From Capnocytophaga gingivalis ATCC 33624 (GTDB lineage Bacteria; Bacteroidota; Bacteroidia; Flavobacteriales; Flavobacteriaceae), in the NCBI RefSeq assembly GCF_000174755.1, contig NZ_ACLQ01000010.1, positions 62,001 to 126,000 on the forward strand: a stretch of 64,000 nucleotides of DNA, written 5' to 3'. A program made the position numbers and the translations under genes. This document shows, in pieces, positions 46,580-54,428 of this stretch. Position 1 is the first letter of the stretch; each line of letters starts with the position of its first letter. Below the pieces are notes generated by a model, which saw only the letters and a program-made list of their open reading frames with translations, did no database searches and was not told where the DNA came from.

Positions 46580-47023
46580 CTATCCAAACATTTGGGCATC
46601 ATTGAAATTCATACCGTCAAACTCTGAGGCGATAAGTGAGTGCCCCAAGAACATATCTTTGTCATCAAAGAAAACTTCTATATCCTCGCTGTAAAACAAG
46701 AGACTCTGCAAGCTAAGACTTTCCATAAATTCCTCTTTGGTGAGCTCAGGTTTATTAGGATCATCATCGTCATCATCGCCAAAACGCCAATTGTCATTGT
46801 ACAGGTCTAAATATTTCTCGGCAATACATTCTTTGGCTTTGGGCAGGAGGGTGTTTATCTCACTGAAAAAAGAGTTCATCTGCTGTTCTATCTTTTCAGT
46901 TTCGCCTTCATCTTCAAGGATGATGTCCACCCTTAATTCTTCTCCATTGATAACCACCATCCCATCATAAGAAGTAGGGTCATCAGTGTGCTGTGTAAAA
47001 TCTTTAATTTTGTACTGTTTCAT
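46580..47023 (-). CDS. DUF2262-like protein
   Basis: A 147-residue acidic protein with a run of six aspartates (GDDDDDDPNKPELTKEEF) in the middle and DIEVFFDDKDMFLGHSLIASE near the C-terminus, a pattern I associate with DUF2262 domains found in immunity-like loci. First gene of the minus-strand group; promoter 17 bp upstream. Confidence 0.6.
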   Translation of the reverse strand: MKQYKIKDFTQHTDDPTSYDGMVVINGEELRVDIILEDEGETEKIEQQMNSFFSEINTLLPKAKECIAEKYLDLYNDNWRFGDDDDDDPNKPELTKEEFMESLSLQSLLFYSEDIEVFFDDKDMFLGHSLIASEFDGMNFNDAQMFG

Positions 47024-47039
47024 ACATTATTTTTTGCTG

Positions 47040-47047
47040 CAAAGATA
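47040..47047 (-). promoter_or_regulatory. -7 box of the immunity-like operon
   Basis: Minus-strand TATCTTTG, 17 bp upstream of the DUF2262-like start; 22 bp from the divergent plus-strand -7 box. Confidence 0.55.
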
Positions 47048-47069
47048 AGGATAATTAATGAATTTTCTT

Positions 47070-47077
47070 TATCTTTG
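47070..47077 (+). promoter_or_regulatory. -7 box of the propeller-like gene
   Basis: TATCTTTG, 81 bp upstream of the ATG at 47159. A perfect 18-bp palindrome lies in the leader just downstream. Confidence 0.5.
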
Positions 47078-47088
47078 TACTTTCATAA

Positions 47089-47106
47089 CCCCTCGAATTC
47101 GAGGGG
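47089..47106. promoter_or_regulatory. Perfect 18-bp palindrome in a 5' leader
   Basis: CCCCTCGAATTCGAGGGG, GC-rich in an AT-rich region, about 5 bp after the expected transcription start of the propeller-like gene. Candidate operator or hairpin; purpose unknown. Confidence 0.5.
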
Positions 47107-47158
47107 ATTAAAAAAAACAAATTTATCTGTCTTTTTTGTAAAGTAAAAAATCAATAAA

Positions 47159-48109
47159 ATGAGTATAATTACAGATTTTACTAACAGACGAATGTATTTT
47201 TGGCGTGGATACTACTTTGGAAAAGAGGGTATTTGGTGTCAGGATTTTGATAAAGAAAAAGCATTTTGTGTGCTGAAAGACTCTTTGTACAAGGATTATT
47301 TGGTTAGGGCAGTAGCTGATAATGGGAAAACGATAGCTGTTTCTCGTGATATTAACACTAATGAACCATTACTTATGGTTGATGTTGATAAAAAAACTAT
47401 AACAAATACCATTTATAATCATACTTTTATCTATCCCTCTCTTGATAGAGAAGGTAGCAAAGTATTTTCAGTAACTAAAAGCGATATTTATAAGAATATT
47501 TATGGGAACCCTTTTTGTGTAGATGCCGAAACGGGTAAAGTAATAGCTACTCTCGACGAAAAAACACAATGGGGTAACACTGCTTATCATCCTGCGAGCA
47601 ATTCGGTGTATTTTAGTGCTTTCAGACAGCCTAATCTGTACAAATTCAACTTTGATACACTTACGTTTTCAGCCATACCTACGGATAAAAAAATACGTAT
47701 ATTTGATTGTAAAGTAGCTTGCAACAACAAAGGTTACTACTATTTAGGCAGTAATATCTTAGTGTATATGAACAATGAAGACAAGGAAGTTTGGCGTATC
47801 AATTTTAAAGAAAAAGAAAAACTTAGTGGCAAAACACTTTTTTCAATATGTCTTTCAGATCATCCTGATTACATAGGGGTTTATTTGATAGATGGCGAGT
47901 GGTTATTCATCATCAATCGCAATGATTTTTCATATAAAAAGTACAAATTAGGAAGAAGAGTAGGGTTTAGTCAGTTTCTCAACAATTCATTGCTGTTGAT
48001 AGATAAAAATTACAACCTTAGCACACTCAATTTAGAAACATTAGAAGAGAAGCCTTTTTTACCCACCACTAGCGCGAGGTGCGAGCCGCACGGGCAGAAT
48101 AGGGATTAG
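47159..48109 (+). CDS. Beta-propeller-like protein with a repeat-derived C-terminus
   Basis: A 316-residue soluble protein. Repeating blocks of the type YHPASNSVYFSAFRQPNLYKFNFDTLTF suggest a WD40/quinoprotein-like beta-propeller; no catalytic motif. The last 13 residues (TSARCEPHGQNRD) are encoded by a copy of the dispersed intergenic repeat (48079-48096), so the natural stop was probably lost or the element moved into the 3' end. The gene is divergent from the immunity-like operon. Function unknown. Confidence 0.65.
   Translation: MSIITDFTNRRMYFWRGYYFGKEGIWCQDFDKEKAFCVLKDSLYKDYLVRAVADNGKTIAVSRDINTNEPLLMVDVDKKTITNTIYNHTFIYPSLDREGSKVFSVTKSDIYKNIYGNPFCVDAETGKVIATLDEKTQWGNTAYHPASNSVYFSAFRQPNLYKFNFDTLTFSAIPTDKKIRIFDCKVACNNKGYYYLGSNILVYMNNEDKEVWRINFKEKEKLSGKTLFSICLSDHPDYIGVYLIDGEWLFIINRNDFSYKKYKLGRRVGFSQFLNNSLLLIDKNYNLSTLNLETLEEKPFLPTTSARCEPHGQNRD
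48079..48096 (+). repeat. Dispersed core repeat, copy inside a coding end
   Basis: GTGCGAGCCGCACGGGCA, encoding the last residues of the propeller-like protein. Sister copies are listed in the findings. Followed by three tandem copies of TTAGGTG (48106-48126). Confidence 0.7.
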
Positions 48110-48123
48110 GTGTTAGGTGTTAG

Positions 48124-48150
48124 GTGTGAAGCCACACGGGCATTTTTTTT
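48124..48150 (+). terminator. Repeat-derived terminator of the propeller-like gene
   Basis: A variant core (GTGTGAAGCCACACGGGCA) with GTGTG/CACAC arms followed by eight T. The rest of the gap contains the palindrome GAGCTTGTAGCTC at 48186-48198. Confidence 0.55.
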
Positions 48151-48238
48151 GCTAATAATAATTGTCAGGGGTGACTCACCCTCGTGAGCTTGTAGCTCGT
48201 GCCAAACAAATTAATAAATCAGTAAATTAAAAAACACA

Positions 48239-49525
48239 ATGAAAAAAATTCTTTTTTTATTAAAACTAACCTTGCTGTTGTGTAGCTTTACGGGGTTGGC
48301 ACAACCTAAATACTTTATCTTTGAAGAAAAGGGTAAGTTAGGATTGGTAGATTTGCAGGGGAAAACAGTATTAGCCCCTACTTTTAATTCTATAGAAGAA
48401 AAACAACCATACTTCTTTGCTTGTAGTAAAGCAAAAGGCTGTTCGGTATATAACGAAAATTTACAGCCCATTCTTAAAGGGGATTATAACTCTATAGAAC
48501 TTGGCTGTGAAGGTCAGTTTATTGTTGAGAAGAATGGGAAATATGGGGTGGTTTCTGAAAAAGGTACTATAATACTCCCCTTAAAATATTCATTTATAAA
48601 CTCTAACAAAAATGGCTATACTGTAAAACTTAATCAAAAAGCAGGTCTTTTTAACTCTGAAGGGAAAGAAATTATCCCTATAAGCTATCACTGGGTTTAC
48701 ACGGATAAGATAGATGACAATATTCCTATTGTAGCAGAATTGAACGAGAGCAAAGCAGGATATATCAATACTAAAAATGAATGGGTGATACCTCCTACTT
48801 ATCAATATGCATTTGCTTTTCGACAAGGTGTAGCTAGAGTAAAAAAAGGTAGAAATTATATGTATATCAACCTTAAAGGAGAACCTGTTATTCAAGATTT
48901 TGATAATTATGTGATTCAAAATTTTGATAATTATGTGATTCAAAATTTTGATAATTATGTGATTGAACCTTCTGACAACACTTACATAGTAGGTGTGCGT
49001 AAGGAATGTAAGTATATGGTCTATGATTTGAATGGTAATTTATTAGATACCTATGATGGTTTTATAAACAATTGGAGTGGTAATGCTATTTTTGGGGTTA
49101 AAAAAGGTAGTAAATGGGGCTATATAGATGGCTATGGCAAGGTAATAGTCCCCTTTGAATATGAAGAAGTTAATAATTTTAGCGAAGGTTTGGCTTCGGT
49201 ACGCAAAGATGGTAAATGGGGGTATATCAATCCAAAAAATGAGATAGTGATTCCGATTGAGTTTACTAATAAGGAGGTAGGCTCCTTTAAAAATGGAGGG
49301 GCTGAATACTATACTGATAGAGGTGCAGGTCTTATCAATCTGAAAGGAGAAATAATAGCTGAACCTAAATATGATAGTATAGAATACGTAAATGGAAATA
49401 TTGCTATAGTATCTTTTGATGGTTATAACTATCTATACGATTTTGTAAAAGAAAAGAAACTCAAACGCCTTAGAAAAGTGAAAATACATAAAGGCTTTAT
49501 AGCTGTTGAACCAAGATGTGACTAA
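48239..49525 (+). CDS. WG-repeat protein with signal peptide
   Basis: A 428-residue exported protein: signal peptide about 1-21 (SFTGLAQ), then WG (KWG) repeats such as KWGYIDGYGKVIVPFEYEEV, GLASVRKDGKWGYINPKNEIV and RGAGLINLKGEIIAEPKYDS through to the end. WG repeats build a beta-rich fold of unknown function. In the middle is a triplicated 24-bp unit (48887-48958) coding for VIQNFDNY. Follows the propeller-like gene; possibly part of the same accessory cluster. Confidence 0.88.
   Translation: MKKILFLLKLTLLLCSFTGLAQPKYFIFEEKGKLGLVDLQGKTVLAPTFNSIEEKQPYFFACSKAKGCSVYNENLQPILKGDYNSIELGCEGQFIVEKNGKYGVVSEKGTIILPLKYSFINSNKNGYTVKLNQKAGLFNSEGKEIIPISYHWVYTDKIDDNIPIVAELNESKAGYINTKNEWVIPPTYQYAFAFRQGVARVKKGRNYMYINLKGEPVIQDFDNYVIQNFDNYVIQNFDNYVIEPSDNTYIVGVRKECKYMVYDLNGNLLDTYDGFINNWSGNAIFGVKKGSKWGYIDGYGKVIVPFEYEEVNNFSEGLASVRKDGKWGYINPKNEIVIPIEFTNKEVGSFKNGGAEYYTDRGAGLINLKGEIIAEPKYDSIEYVNGNIAIVSFDGYNYLYDFVKEKKLKRLRKVKIHKGFIAVEPRCD
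48887..48958 (+). repeat. Three 24-bp tandem repeats within the WG gene
   Basis: Units 48887-48910, 48911-48934 and 48935-48958; the last two are identical and the first differs at two bases. Each codes for eight residues (VIQ[DN]FDNY), so changes in number keep the frame. Confidence 0.9.
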
Positions 49526-49540
49526 TTAACAAATCTCCTC

Positions 49541-49570
49541 GTGCGAAGTGCGAGCCGCACAGGCATTTTT
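49541..49570 (+). terminator. Repeat-derived terminator of the WG gene
   Basis: Core copy GTGCGAGCCGCACAGGCA at 49548-49565 followed by TTTTT; the GTGCG/CGCAC arms form the stem. Confidence 0.6.
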
Positions 49571-49580
49571 CTGCTAGCGC

Positions 49581-49651
49581 GAGCTTGTAGCTCGTGCTTA
49601 TTATAGAGAAGAGCTTGAAGCTCTACCATAAAGAGAACGAGCATTCTGCTC
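49581..49651. repeat. Cluster of three short palindromes
   Basis: GAGCTTGTAGCTC (49581-49593), GAGCTTGAAGCTC (49611-49623) and GAGCATTCTGCTC (49639-49651). The first also occurs at 48186-48198 and 54756-54768. The rest of the 244-bp gap is AT-rich. Confidence 0.75.
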
Positions 49652-49756
49652 GCACCAGCAGGTGAAGTTGTGGGAAGTTTTTTATAATAAATTGATTATT
49701 ATATATTTACAAATTAAAATAGTCACCTAAGAACAACTTTCGAGAGTTATATGGCT

Positions 49757-49764
49757 TACCTTTG
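49757..49764 (+). promoter_or_regulatory. -7 box directly in front of the DUF488 start
   Basis: TACCTTTG ends 5 bp before the ATG at 49770, implying a leaderless or near-leaderless transcript if used. No clean -33 element. Confidence 0.4.
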
Positions 49765-49769
49765 TACTT

Positions 49770-50306
49770 ATGAAGAAAATATATACCATAGGACACTCCA
49801 CCCATACCTTGGAGGAGTTTATAAAAATATTGCAATCTTTTGAGATACAGCACTTAGTGGATGTCAGGGGACTGCCAGGGTCTAACAAATATCCACAATT
49901 CAACAAAGAGAATTTAGAAGTGGTATTGCCTCAAGTTGGTATCGCTTATACTCACTTGCCACTATTGGGGGGCAGACGCAGAGTGCACAAAGACTCCAAG
50001 AATACCCGCTGGCACAACGTCTCTTTCCGCGCCTATGCCGATTATATGGAGACACCTGATTTTGAAAAAGGTATTGCTGAGCTTGTAGCCATTGCCGAAA
50101 GAGAAACCACCGCTTACATGTGTGCCGAAGCTCTCTGGTGGCGCTGTCATAGATCTATGATATCGGATTACCTAAAAGCCAAAGGCTGGCAAGTAGACCA
50201 CATCATGGCCATAGGTAAGGACGAGCCTCACAAATATACTGCTCCTGCGCGAATTATGGGAGATAAGGTAGTGTATTATGACGAGGGAGCCATTTTAGGA
50301 CTCTAA
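49770..50306 (+). CDS. DUF488 protein
   Basis: A 178-residue soluble protein. MKKIYTIGHSTHTLEEFIKIL at the start, VDVRGLPGSNKYPQFNKENL and later YMCAEALWWRCHRSMISDYL are the diagnostic DUF488 blocks with a conserved cysteine. Function unknown. Monocistronic; converges with gltS. Confidence 0.93.
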   Translation: MKKIYTIGHSTHTLEEFIKILQSFEIQHLVDVRGLPGSNKYPQFNKENLEVVLPQVGIAYTHLPLLGGRRRVHKDSKNTRWHNVSFRAYADYMETPDFEKGIAELVAIAERETTAYMCAEALWWRCHRSMISDYLKAKGWQVDHIMAIGKDEPHKYTAPARIMGDKVVYYDEGAILGL

Positions 50307-50350
50307 CTATTTATTCAAAAAATCACCCTCCATTCATCCTTCACTGCTCA

Positions 50351-51613
50351 CTATCCGAAAATATAGACAAACCCAGTAAGGATAAAAGCATTGACAAAAT
50401 CGACAAAGAAAGCTCCTACCATAGGCACGATAAGAAAGGCCTTATGCGAAGGACCAAATTTCTCAGTGATAGACTGCATATTGGCTACAGCAGTAGGGGT
50501 TGCTCCCAAACCAAAGCCACAGTGCCCCCCTGCCAATACAGCGGCATCGTAGTCCTTGCCCATAAGGCGGTAGGTAACAAAGTATGCATAGGTACTCATC
50601 ACAAAGGTCTGTACGGCAAGGATTACCAACATTGGCAAGGCCAAATCCATGATCTGCCAGAGCTTGAGGTTCAAAAGAGCAATACCTAAGAACAAACTCA
50701 GAGAAGCATTTCCAAATACGTCAATGGCACGATCAAACATATTAATCTTGAAAGCTGAAGTCAGCACATTACGAAGAACTACCCCAAAGAGCAAAGCCCA
50801 TATGAACTGAGGTAAGGTGAATTTTTCTGGGAAAAAAGATTTGACAAAATCGGTATCCATCAGGGCAGAGAAGGACAAGCAGGCAGCAAAGAGCGCCATA
50901 GTCTCTATGGCCGATTTGGCAGTGATAAGGCGCTGCTTTTCCGGATGCTCGAATACTCCTACTTCTGCTTCGGAACTCTCTTCACCAGATTCTGTGAGGG
51001 GCTTTCTACCCATCTTATTGACCAAGCGGCGCGATACAGGACCTCCTATGAGCCCTCCTAATACCAAGCCAAAGGTAGCAGCTGCCATTCCTAAGGCTGT
51101 AGCCCCCTCTATACTGTATTTTTGTTCTAATACCTTTCCCCATGCACCAGCAGTACCATGCCCACCGGTAAGGGTGATAGAACCAGTCATCAGCCCTATA
51201 ATAGGCTTGAGCCCAAAAGCAGTAGCCAAGCTCACTCCTACAAGGTTCTGTATCACAATGAAAAGAGCTACCACTCCCAAAAAGATAAACAAACCGACAC
51301 CTCCTGATTTTAGGCGCGAGAAGTCAGCACTTAGCCCAATGGAGGAGAAAAAGATAAGCATAAAAGTATCTTGTAGACTTTTGTCAAAATCCAAAGAGAG
51401 TCCTTGCCCCATATGGATTCCATTCTCAAAGGAAAGTCCCGTACCTATATATAGCATATAGATTAAAAAAGCCATGAGCAAGCCCCCTGCTACAGGTTCT
51501 GGAATGTTGAAGTTCTGAAGTAGTTTGATTTTCCCTACAAGCAATCGCCCAATGAGCAATACCAAAGTCGCTGCAATAAGCGTATAATAGGGATTGACAA
51601 TGATTGTATTCAT
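50351..51613 (-). CDS. gltS: Sodium/glutamate symporter
   Basis: Imports glutamate with Na+ across the inner membrane. At 420 residues with about ten hydrophobic segments it is full length; the two glycine-rich reentrant motifs characteristic of ESS carriers are seen as ITLTGGHGTAGAWG (about 147-160) and AGGHCGFGLGATPTAVANM (about 362-380). A hydrophilic linker with acidic and basic residues lies between the two halves. Directly precedes the tRNA-Leu gene, which is on the same strand upstream of it. Confidence 0.95.
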   Translation of the reverse strand: MNTIIVNPYYTLIAATLVLLIGRLLVGKIKLLQNFNIPEPVAGGLLMAFLIYMLYIGTGLSFENGIHMGQGLSLDFDKSLQDTFMLIFFSSIGLSADFSRLKSGGVGLFIFLGVVALFIVIQNLVGVSLATAFGLKPIIGLMTGSITLTGGHGTAGAWGKVLEQKYSIEGATALGMAAATFGLVLGGLIGGPVSRRLVNKMGRKPLTESGEESSEAEVGVFEHPEKQRLITAKSAIETMALFAACLSFSALMDTDFVKSFFPEKFTLPQFIWALLFGVVLRNVLTSAFKINMFDRAIDVFGNASLSLFLGIALLNLKLWQIMDLALPMLVILAVQTFVMSTYAYFVTYRLMGKDYDAAVLAGGHCGFGLGATPTAVANMQSITEKFGPSHKAFLIVPMVGAFFVDFVNAFILTGFVYIFG

Positions 51614-51674
51614 AACAAATAAAGTGTTTGATGGAAGTTAATAAAAAATCCTCTTAGTAGTAAGAGGATTGTTG

Positions 51675-51754
51675 TACCTGAGGAGGGAATCGAACCCTCA
51701 CTCCGAAGAACACGAGTTTGAGTCGTGCGCGTCTACCAATTCCGCCACTCAGGC
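51675..51754 (-). tRNA. tRNA-Leu (CAA anticodon)
   Basis: On the minus strand a cloverleaf can be drawn: acceptor GCCTGAG with CTCAGGT (one G-T pair), D-arm with GGTAGACGC, anticodon arm CACGA-CTCAAAC-TCGTG giving CAA, variable arm TTCTTCGGAG and T arm GAGGG-TTCGATT-CCCTC. Discriminator A; CCA is not encoded. Confidence 0.95.
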
Positions 51755-51848
51755 AAGTAGTGTTATGAATTCGAGTGCAAAAGTACAACTATTTTTTGAA
51801 TCTGCAAAAAAAGAATAAAATTTTTTTTCAAGAGTCATTTTTAATTTA

Positions 51849-51856
51849 TATCTTTG
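51849..51856 (+). promoter_or_regulatory. prs: -7 box of prs
   Basis: TATCTTTG, 67 bp upstream of the prs ATG, after a T-rich stretch. Confidence 0.5.
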
Positions 51857-51923
51857 CAACCTCTTATAAGGCATTCGTAATACGCAATAAAAAAAATCTA
51901 AGATACTTATAATCACTTGACTT

Positions 51924-52868
51924 ATGGAATATTCTATGCCAGCCGTTAAGATTTTTGCTTGTACTCAATCCACCGAATTGGCAAGCAAAATCGCACAAGA
52001 ATATGGCATTGAGCTGGGGAAAATTATTTTTTCTCATTTCAGTGATGGAGAATTTCAACCTTCTTTTGAAGAATCTGTACGAGGAACGCGTGTGTTCTTG
52101 ATTGGATCCACCCAACCCTCCTCGGAGAACCTTATGGAGATGCTGCTGATGATAGATGCTGCTAAGCGCGCTTCTGCCAAGCATATCACTGCGGTCATTC
52201 CATACTTCGGCTGGGCACGGCAGGACAGAAAGGACAAACCTCGTGTCCCTATAGCTGCCAAGCTTGTAGCCAATCTGCTTGAAACAGCAGGTGCAACACG
52301 TGTCATTACCATGGATTTACATGCAGATCAGATACAAGGCTTCTTTGAAATACCTGTAGATCACCTCTATGCATCTACTATTTTCTTGCCTTATATCAAG
52401 TCGCTCAACCTTGAAAATCTCTGTATGGCTTCTCCTGATATGGGAGGCTCCAAAAGAGCTCATTCCTATGCCAAGTTCCTGAACTCCGATGTGGTAATCT
52501 GTTACAAACAGCGCAAGAAAGCCAATGTGATTGAGAAAATGGATCTTATAGGAGAGGTCGAAGGCAAGCATGTGATCTTGGTGGATGATATGGTTGATAC
52601 TGCAGGTACTCTTACCAAAGCCTCTGAGATTATGATGGAAAAGGGGGCTCTTAGTGTAAGAGCGGTATGTACCCATGCTATCCTTAGTGGCAATGCTATA
52701 GAAAGAATAGAAAATTCTCCTATGGAGGAAATTATCGTAACTGATTCTATTCCTCACAACCTAGAGGGAACAAAGAAAATACATGTACTCAGTTGTGCAA
52801 AACTCTTTGCTGATGTGATGCACTCCGTACACCAACATGTCTCTATCAGTGACAAATTCATTATGTAA
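51924..52868 (+). CDS. prs: Ribose-phosphate pyrophosphokinase
   Basis: Makes PRPP from ribose-5-phosphate and ATP for nucleotide, His and Trp synthesis. 314 residues, full length. Seen: ATP-site region FSDGEFQPSFEESVRGTRVFL, the flexible loop VIPYFGWARQDRKD, and the PRPP-binding motif VILVDDMVDTAGTLTKA at about 213-229. The ATG at 51924 is used; a second ATG four codons in is possible. rplY follows after 21 bp. Confidence 0.96.
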   Translation: MEYSMPAVKIFACTQSTELASKIAQEYGIELGKIIFSHFSDGEFQPSFEESVRGTRVFLIGSTQPSSENLMEMLLMIDAAKRASAKHITAVIPYFGWARQDRKDKPRVPIAAKLVANLLETAGATRVITMDLHADQIQGFFEIPVDHLYASTIFLPYIKSLNLENLCMASPDMGGSKRAHSYAKFLNSDVVICYKQRKKANVIEKMDLIGEVEGKHVILVDDMVDTAGTLTKASEIMMEKGALSVRAVCTHAILSGNAIERIENSPMEEIIVTDSIPHNLEGTKKIHVLSCAKLFADVMHSVHQHVSISDKFIM

Positions 52869-52889
52869 ATTTTTTAATTAATATATTTT

Positions 52890-53486
52890 ATGCAATCGAT
52901 TACAATCGTAGGATCTCAAAGAGAAAGCGTGGGCAAAGCAGCAAGCAAGGCCTTACGTAATGCTGGAAAGGTTCCTTGCGTGTTATACGGAGGGAATAGT
53001 ACCATTCACTTTTCAGCGGATGCTTTAGCATTCAAAAAGTTGATATATACTCCTAATGTATATACAGCAACGATTGAATTAGGAGGAAAGACTTACAACG
53101 CTATCCTTCAGGACATTCAGTTTGACCCTGTTACGGACAACATCATCCATGTGGATTTCTATGAACTACACAAGGACAAAGAAATCACCTTAGCTGTGCC
53201 TATCCAGATCGTAGGTACTGCTCCTGGGGTTATGGCAGGGGGTACTCTCCGCATCGTAAACCGTAAGCTTAAAGTAAAAGCCTTACCAGAGAACTTGCCT
53301 GACTTCGTCCCTGTAGACATCTCTTGGATGGAAATGGGTAACCGTCTCTACATCACTAAGATCGCACAAGAAAAGTACAAAATCATGCATCCGGACAACA
53401 CCGTAGTATGCCAAGTACGTGTATCTCGTGCCGCTCTTAAGGCCGCTCAAGAAGCTGCTAAAGCTGATGGTAAGAAGAAAAAATAA
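52890..53486 (+). CDS. rplY: 50S ribosomal protein L25 (Ctc form)
   Basis: Binds 5S rRNA in the large subunit. 198 residues: the L25 domain ([22 protein letters not shown] ... [16 protein letters not shown]) followed by the C-terminal Ctc/TL5 domain ([35 protein letters not shown]) and a basic tail. Immediately downstream of prs, an arrangement seen in many Bacteria. Ends at a hairpin terminator. Confidence 0.96.
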   Translation: MQSITIVGSQRESVGKAASKALRNAGKVPCVLYGGNSTIHFSADALAFKKLIYTPNVYTATIELGGKTYNAILQDIQFDPVTDNIIHVDFYELHKDKEITLAVPIQIVGTAPGVMAGGTLRIVNRKLKVKALPENLPDFVPVDISWMEMGNRLYITKIAQEKYKIMHPDNTVVCQVRVSRAALKAAQEAAKADGKKKK

Positions 53487-53508
53487 GCTGTTATCATTTT
53501 ATAAAACA

Positions 53509-53539
53509 AAACAGGCTGTCCTTCTCAGGCAGCCTGTTT
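53509..53539 (+). terminator. Terminator of prs-rplY overlapping a promoter
   Basis: AAACAGGCTG pairs with CAGCCTGTTT around an 11-nt loop, followed by GTTTTTT. The 3' arm and its T-tract contain the TTTG used as -33 by the following gene. Confidence 0.8.
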
Positions 53540-53567
53540 GTTTTTTAACAAATTATCACTACCTTTG
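53537..53567 (+). promoter_or_regulatory. Promoter of the secreted unknown protein
   Basis: TTTG (53537-53540) and TACCTTTG (53560-53567), 19-bp spacer, 16 bp upstream of the start. The block AAATTATCACTACCTTTGC recurs at 54179-54197 and nearly at 55951-55970. Confidence 0.65.
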
Positions 53568-53583
53568 CGGAAAATAAACCACT

Positions 53584-54156
53584 ATGAAAAAACTATTTTT
53601 ACTGCTTATCTTCCTAACATTTGTTTTCAACTTGCAAGCCCAACAAACTGATTGGAAAAAGTATGACCTCAAAGGAAAAGTAAAACAAGTAAAAGCCACT
53701 ACTACTTCCTATTCAGGAGGTTGTGAAAAGGCCAAAAAGTATGTCGAATGGACATGTATTACTGAGTTTGACTCTCAAGGGAACGTGGTTAAGAACACTT
53801 GGTATATTTGGCGTAATAAGCTCTCACAAGAACATTTTTACTCTTATCAAGGAGAGGAAGTAACTCTTACAATTTGTCTTTACAAACAAGATAAAATAAC
53901 AGACACTAAAACCTATCACTACAAAAGAGGTGAAGAGGAACGCGTAGAGAAAGAAATAGAACGTACTGAGCAGAGTAATAACATCCCCTACACAGCTCAA
54001 GTCCGTACATTTACAAGTTCTTACAAAAATGGTATTTTGCGCTCTTCTCCTGCCACTACCTACAAGTACGATGACCAGGGCAATTGGATTCACAAAAAGA
54101 ATACTACCAATCCCCATTGCGTAAGGCACAACACAAGGAGTATTGTCTATTATTAA
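53584..54156 (+). CDS. Secreted unknown protein
   Basis: A 190-residue protein with a signal peptide (about 1-19, ending LQAQ). Sequence such as KYDLKGKVKQVKATTTSYSG, EFDSQGNVVKNTWY and YKYDDQGNWIHKK resembles the beta-strand repeats of RHS/YD-type or MORN-like outer proteins, but it is short and lacks a toxin domain. No function proposed. Confidence 0.7.
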   Translation: MKKLFLLLIFLTFVFNLQAQQTDWKKYDLKGKVKQVKATTTSYSGGCEKAKKYVEWTCITEFDSQGNVVKNTWYIWRNKLSQEHFYSYQGEEVTLTICLYKQDKITDTKTYHYKRGEEERVEKEIERTEQSNNIPYTAQVRTFTSSYKNGILRSSPATTYKYDDQGNWIHKKNTTNPHCVRHNTRSIVYY

Positions 54157-54165
54157 ATTCCATTA

Positions 54166-54196
54166 TTGGTTGTTTGGCAAATTATCACTACCTTTG
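54166..54196 (+). promoter_or_regulatory. Promoter of the toxin-antitoxin unit
   Basis: TTG (54166-54168) and TACCTTTG (54189-54196), 20-bp spacer, 16 bp upstream of the antitoxin ATG at 54213. Confidence 0.6.
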
Positions 54197-54212
54197 CAGA
54201 AAAATTACTACT

Positions 54213-54428
54213 ATGAGAACTATACAATTCAACAAGAATATTACTTTTGAACAATACCAAATGGCTGTACGTGTATTGGAAGCCATAGGATTGGAAGTCA
54301 AGAAAGAAGAACTCTCTGCTGAGATCATAGAAGGAATAGAGCAGGGATGGAAAGAACTCCATGAAGGAAAAGGAATATCTAGTGAAGAAGTACATAAAAA
54401 AGCGAGACTATTATGTACAAAAAAGTAA
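54213..54428 (+). CDS. Putative type II antitoxin
   Basis: About 71 residues from the ATG at 54213; a longer reading from 54084 runs through the previous gene's 3' end and is unlikely. The compact helical shape (FEQYQMAVRVLEAIGLEVKKEELSAEIIEGIEQGWKELHEGKGISSEEVHKKARLL) ends in a region like the toxin-binding helix of RelB/ParD-type antitoxins. Its last 16 bp overlap the toxin gene, typical of coupled TA pairs. Confidence 0.7.
   Translation: MRTIQFNKNITFEQYQMAVRVLEAIGLEVKKEELSAEIIEGIEQGWKELHEGKGISSEEVHKKARLLCTKK

Noticed and set aside
48887-48958. Possible CRISPR-like array
   Set aside because: Three units abut directly without spacers and lie in frame inside a gene.
50817-51461. Plus-strand frame opposite gltS
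   Set aside because: It mirrors the hydrophobic symporter helices and has no family resemblance.
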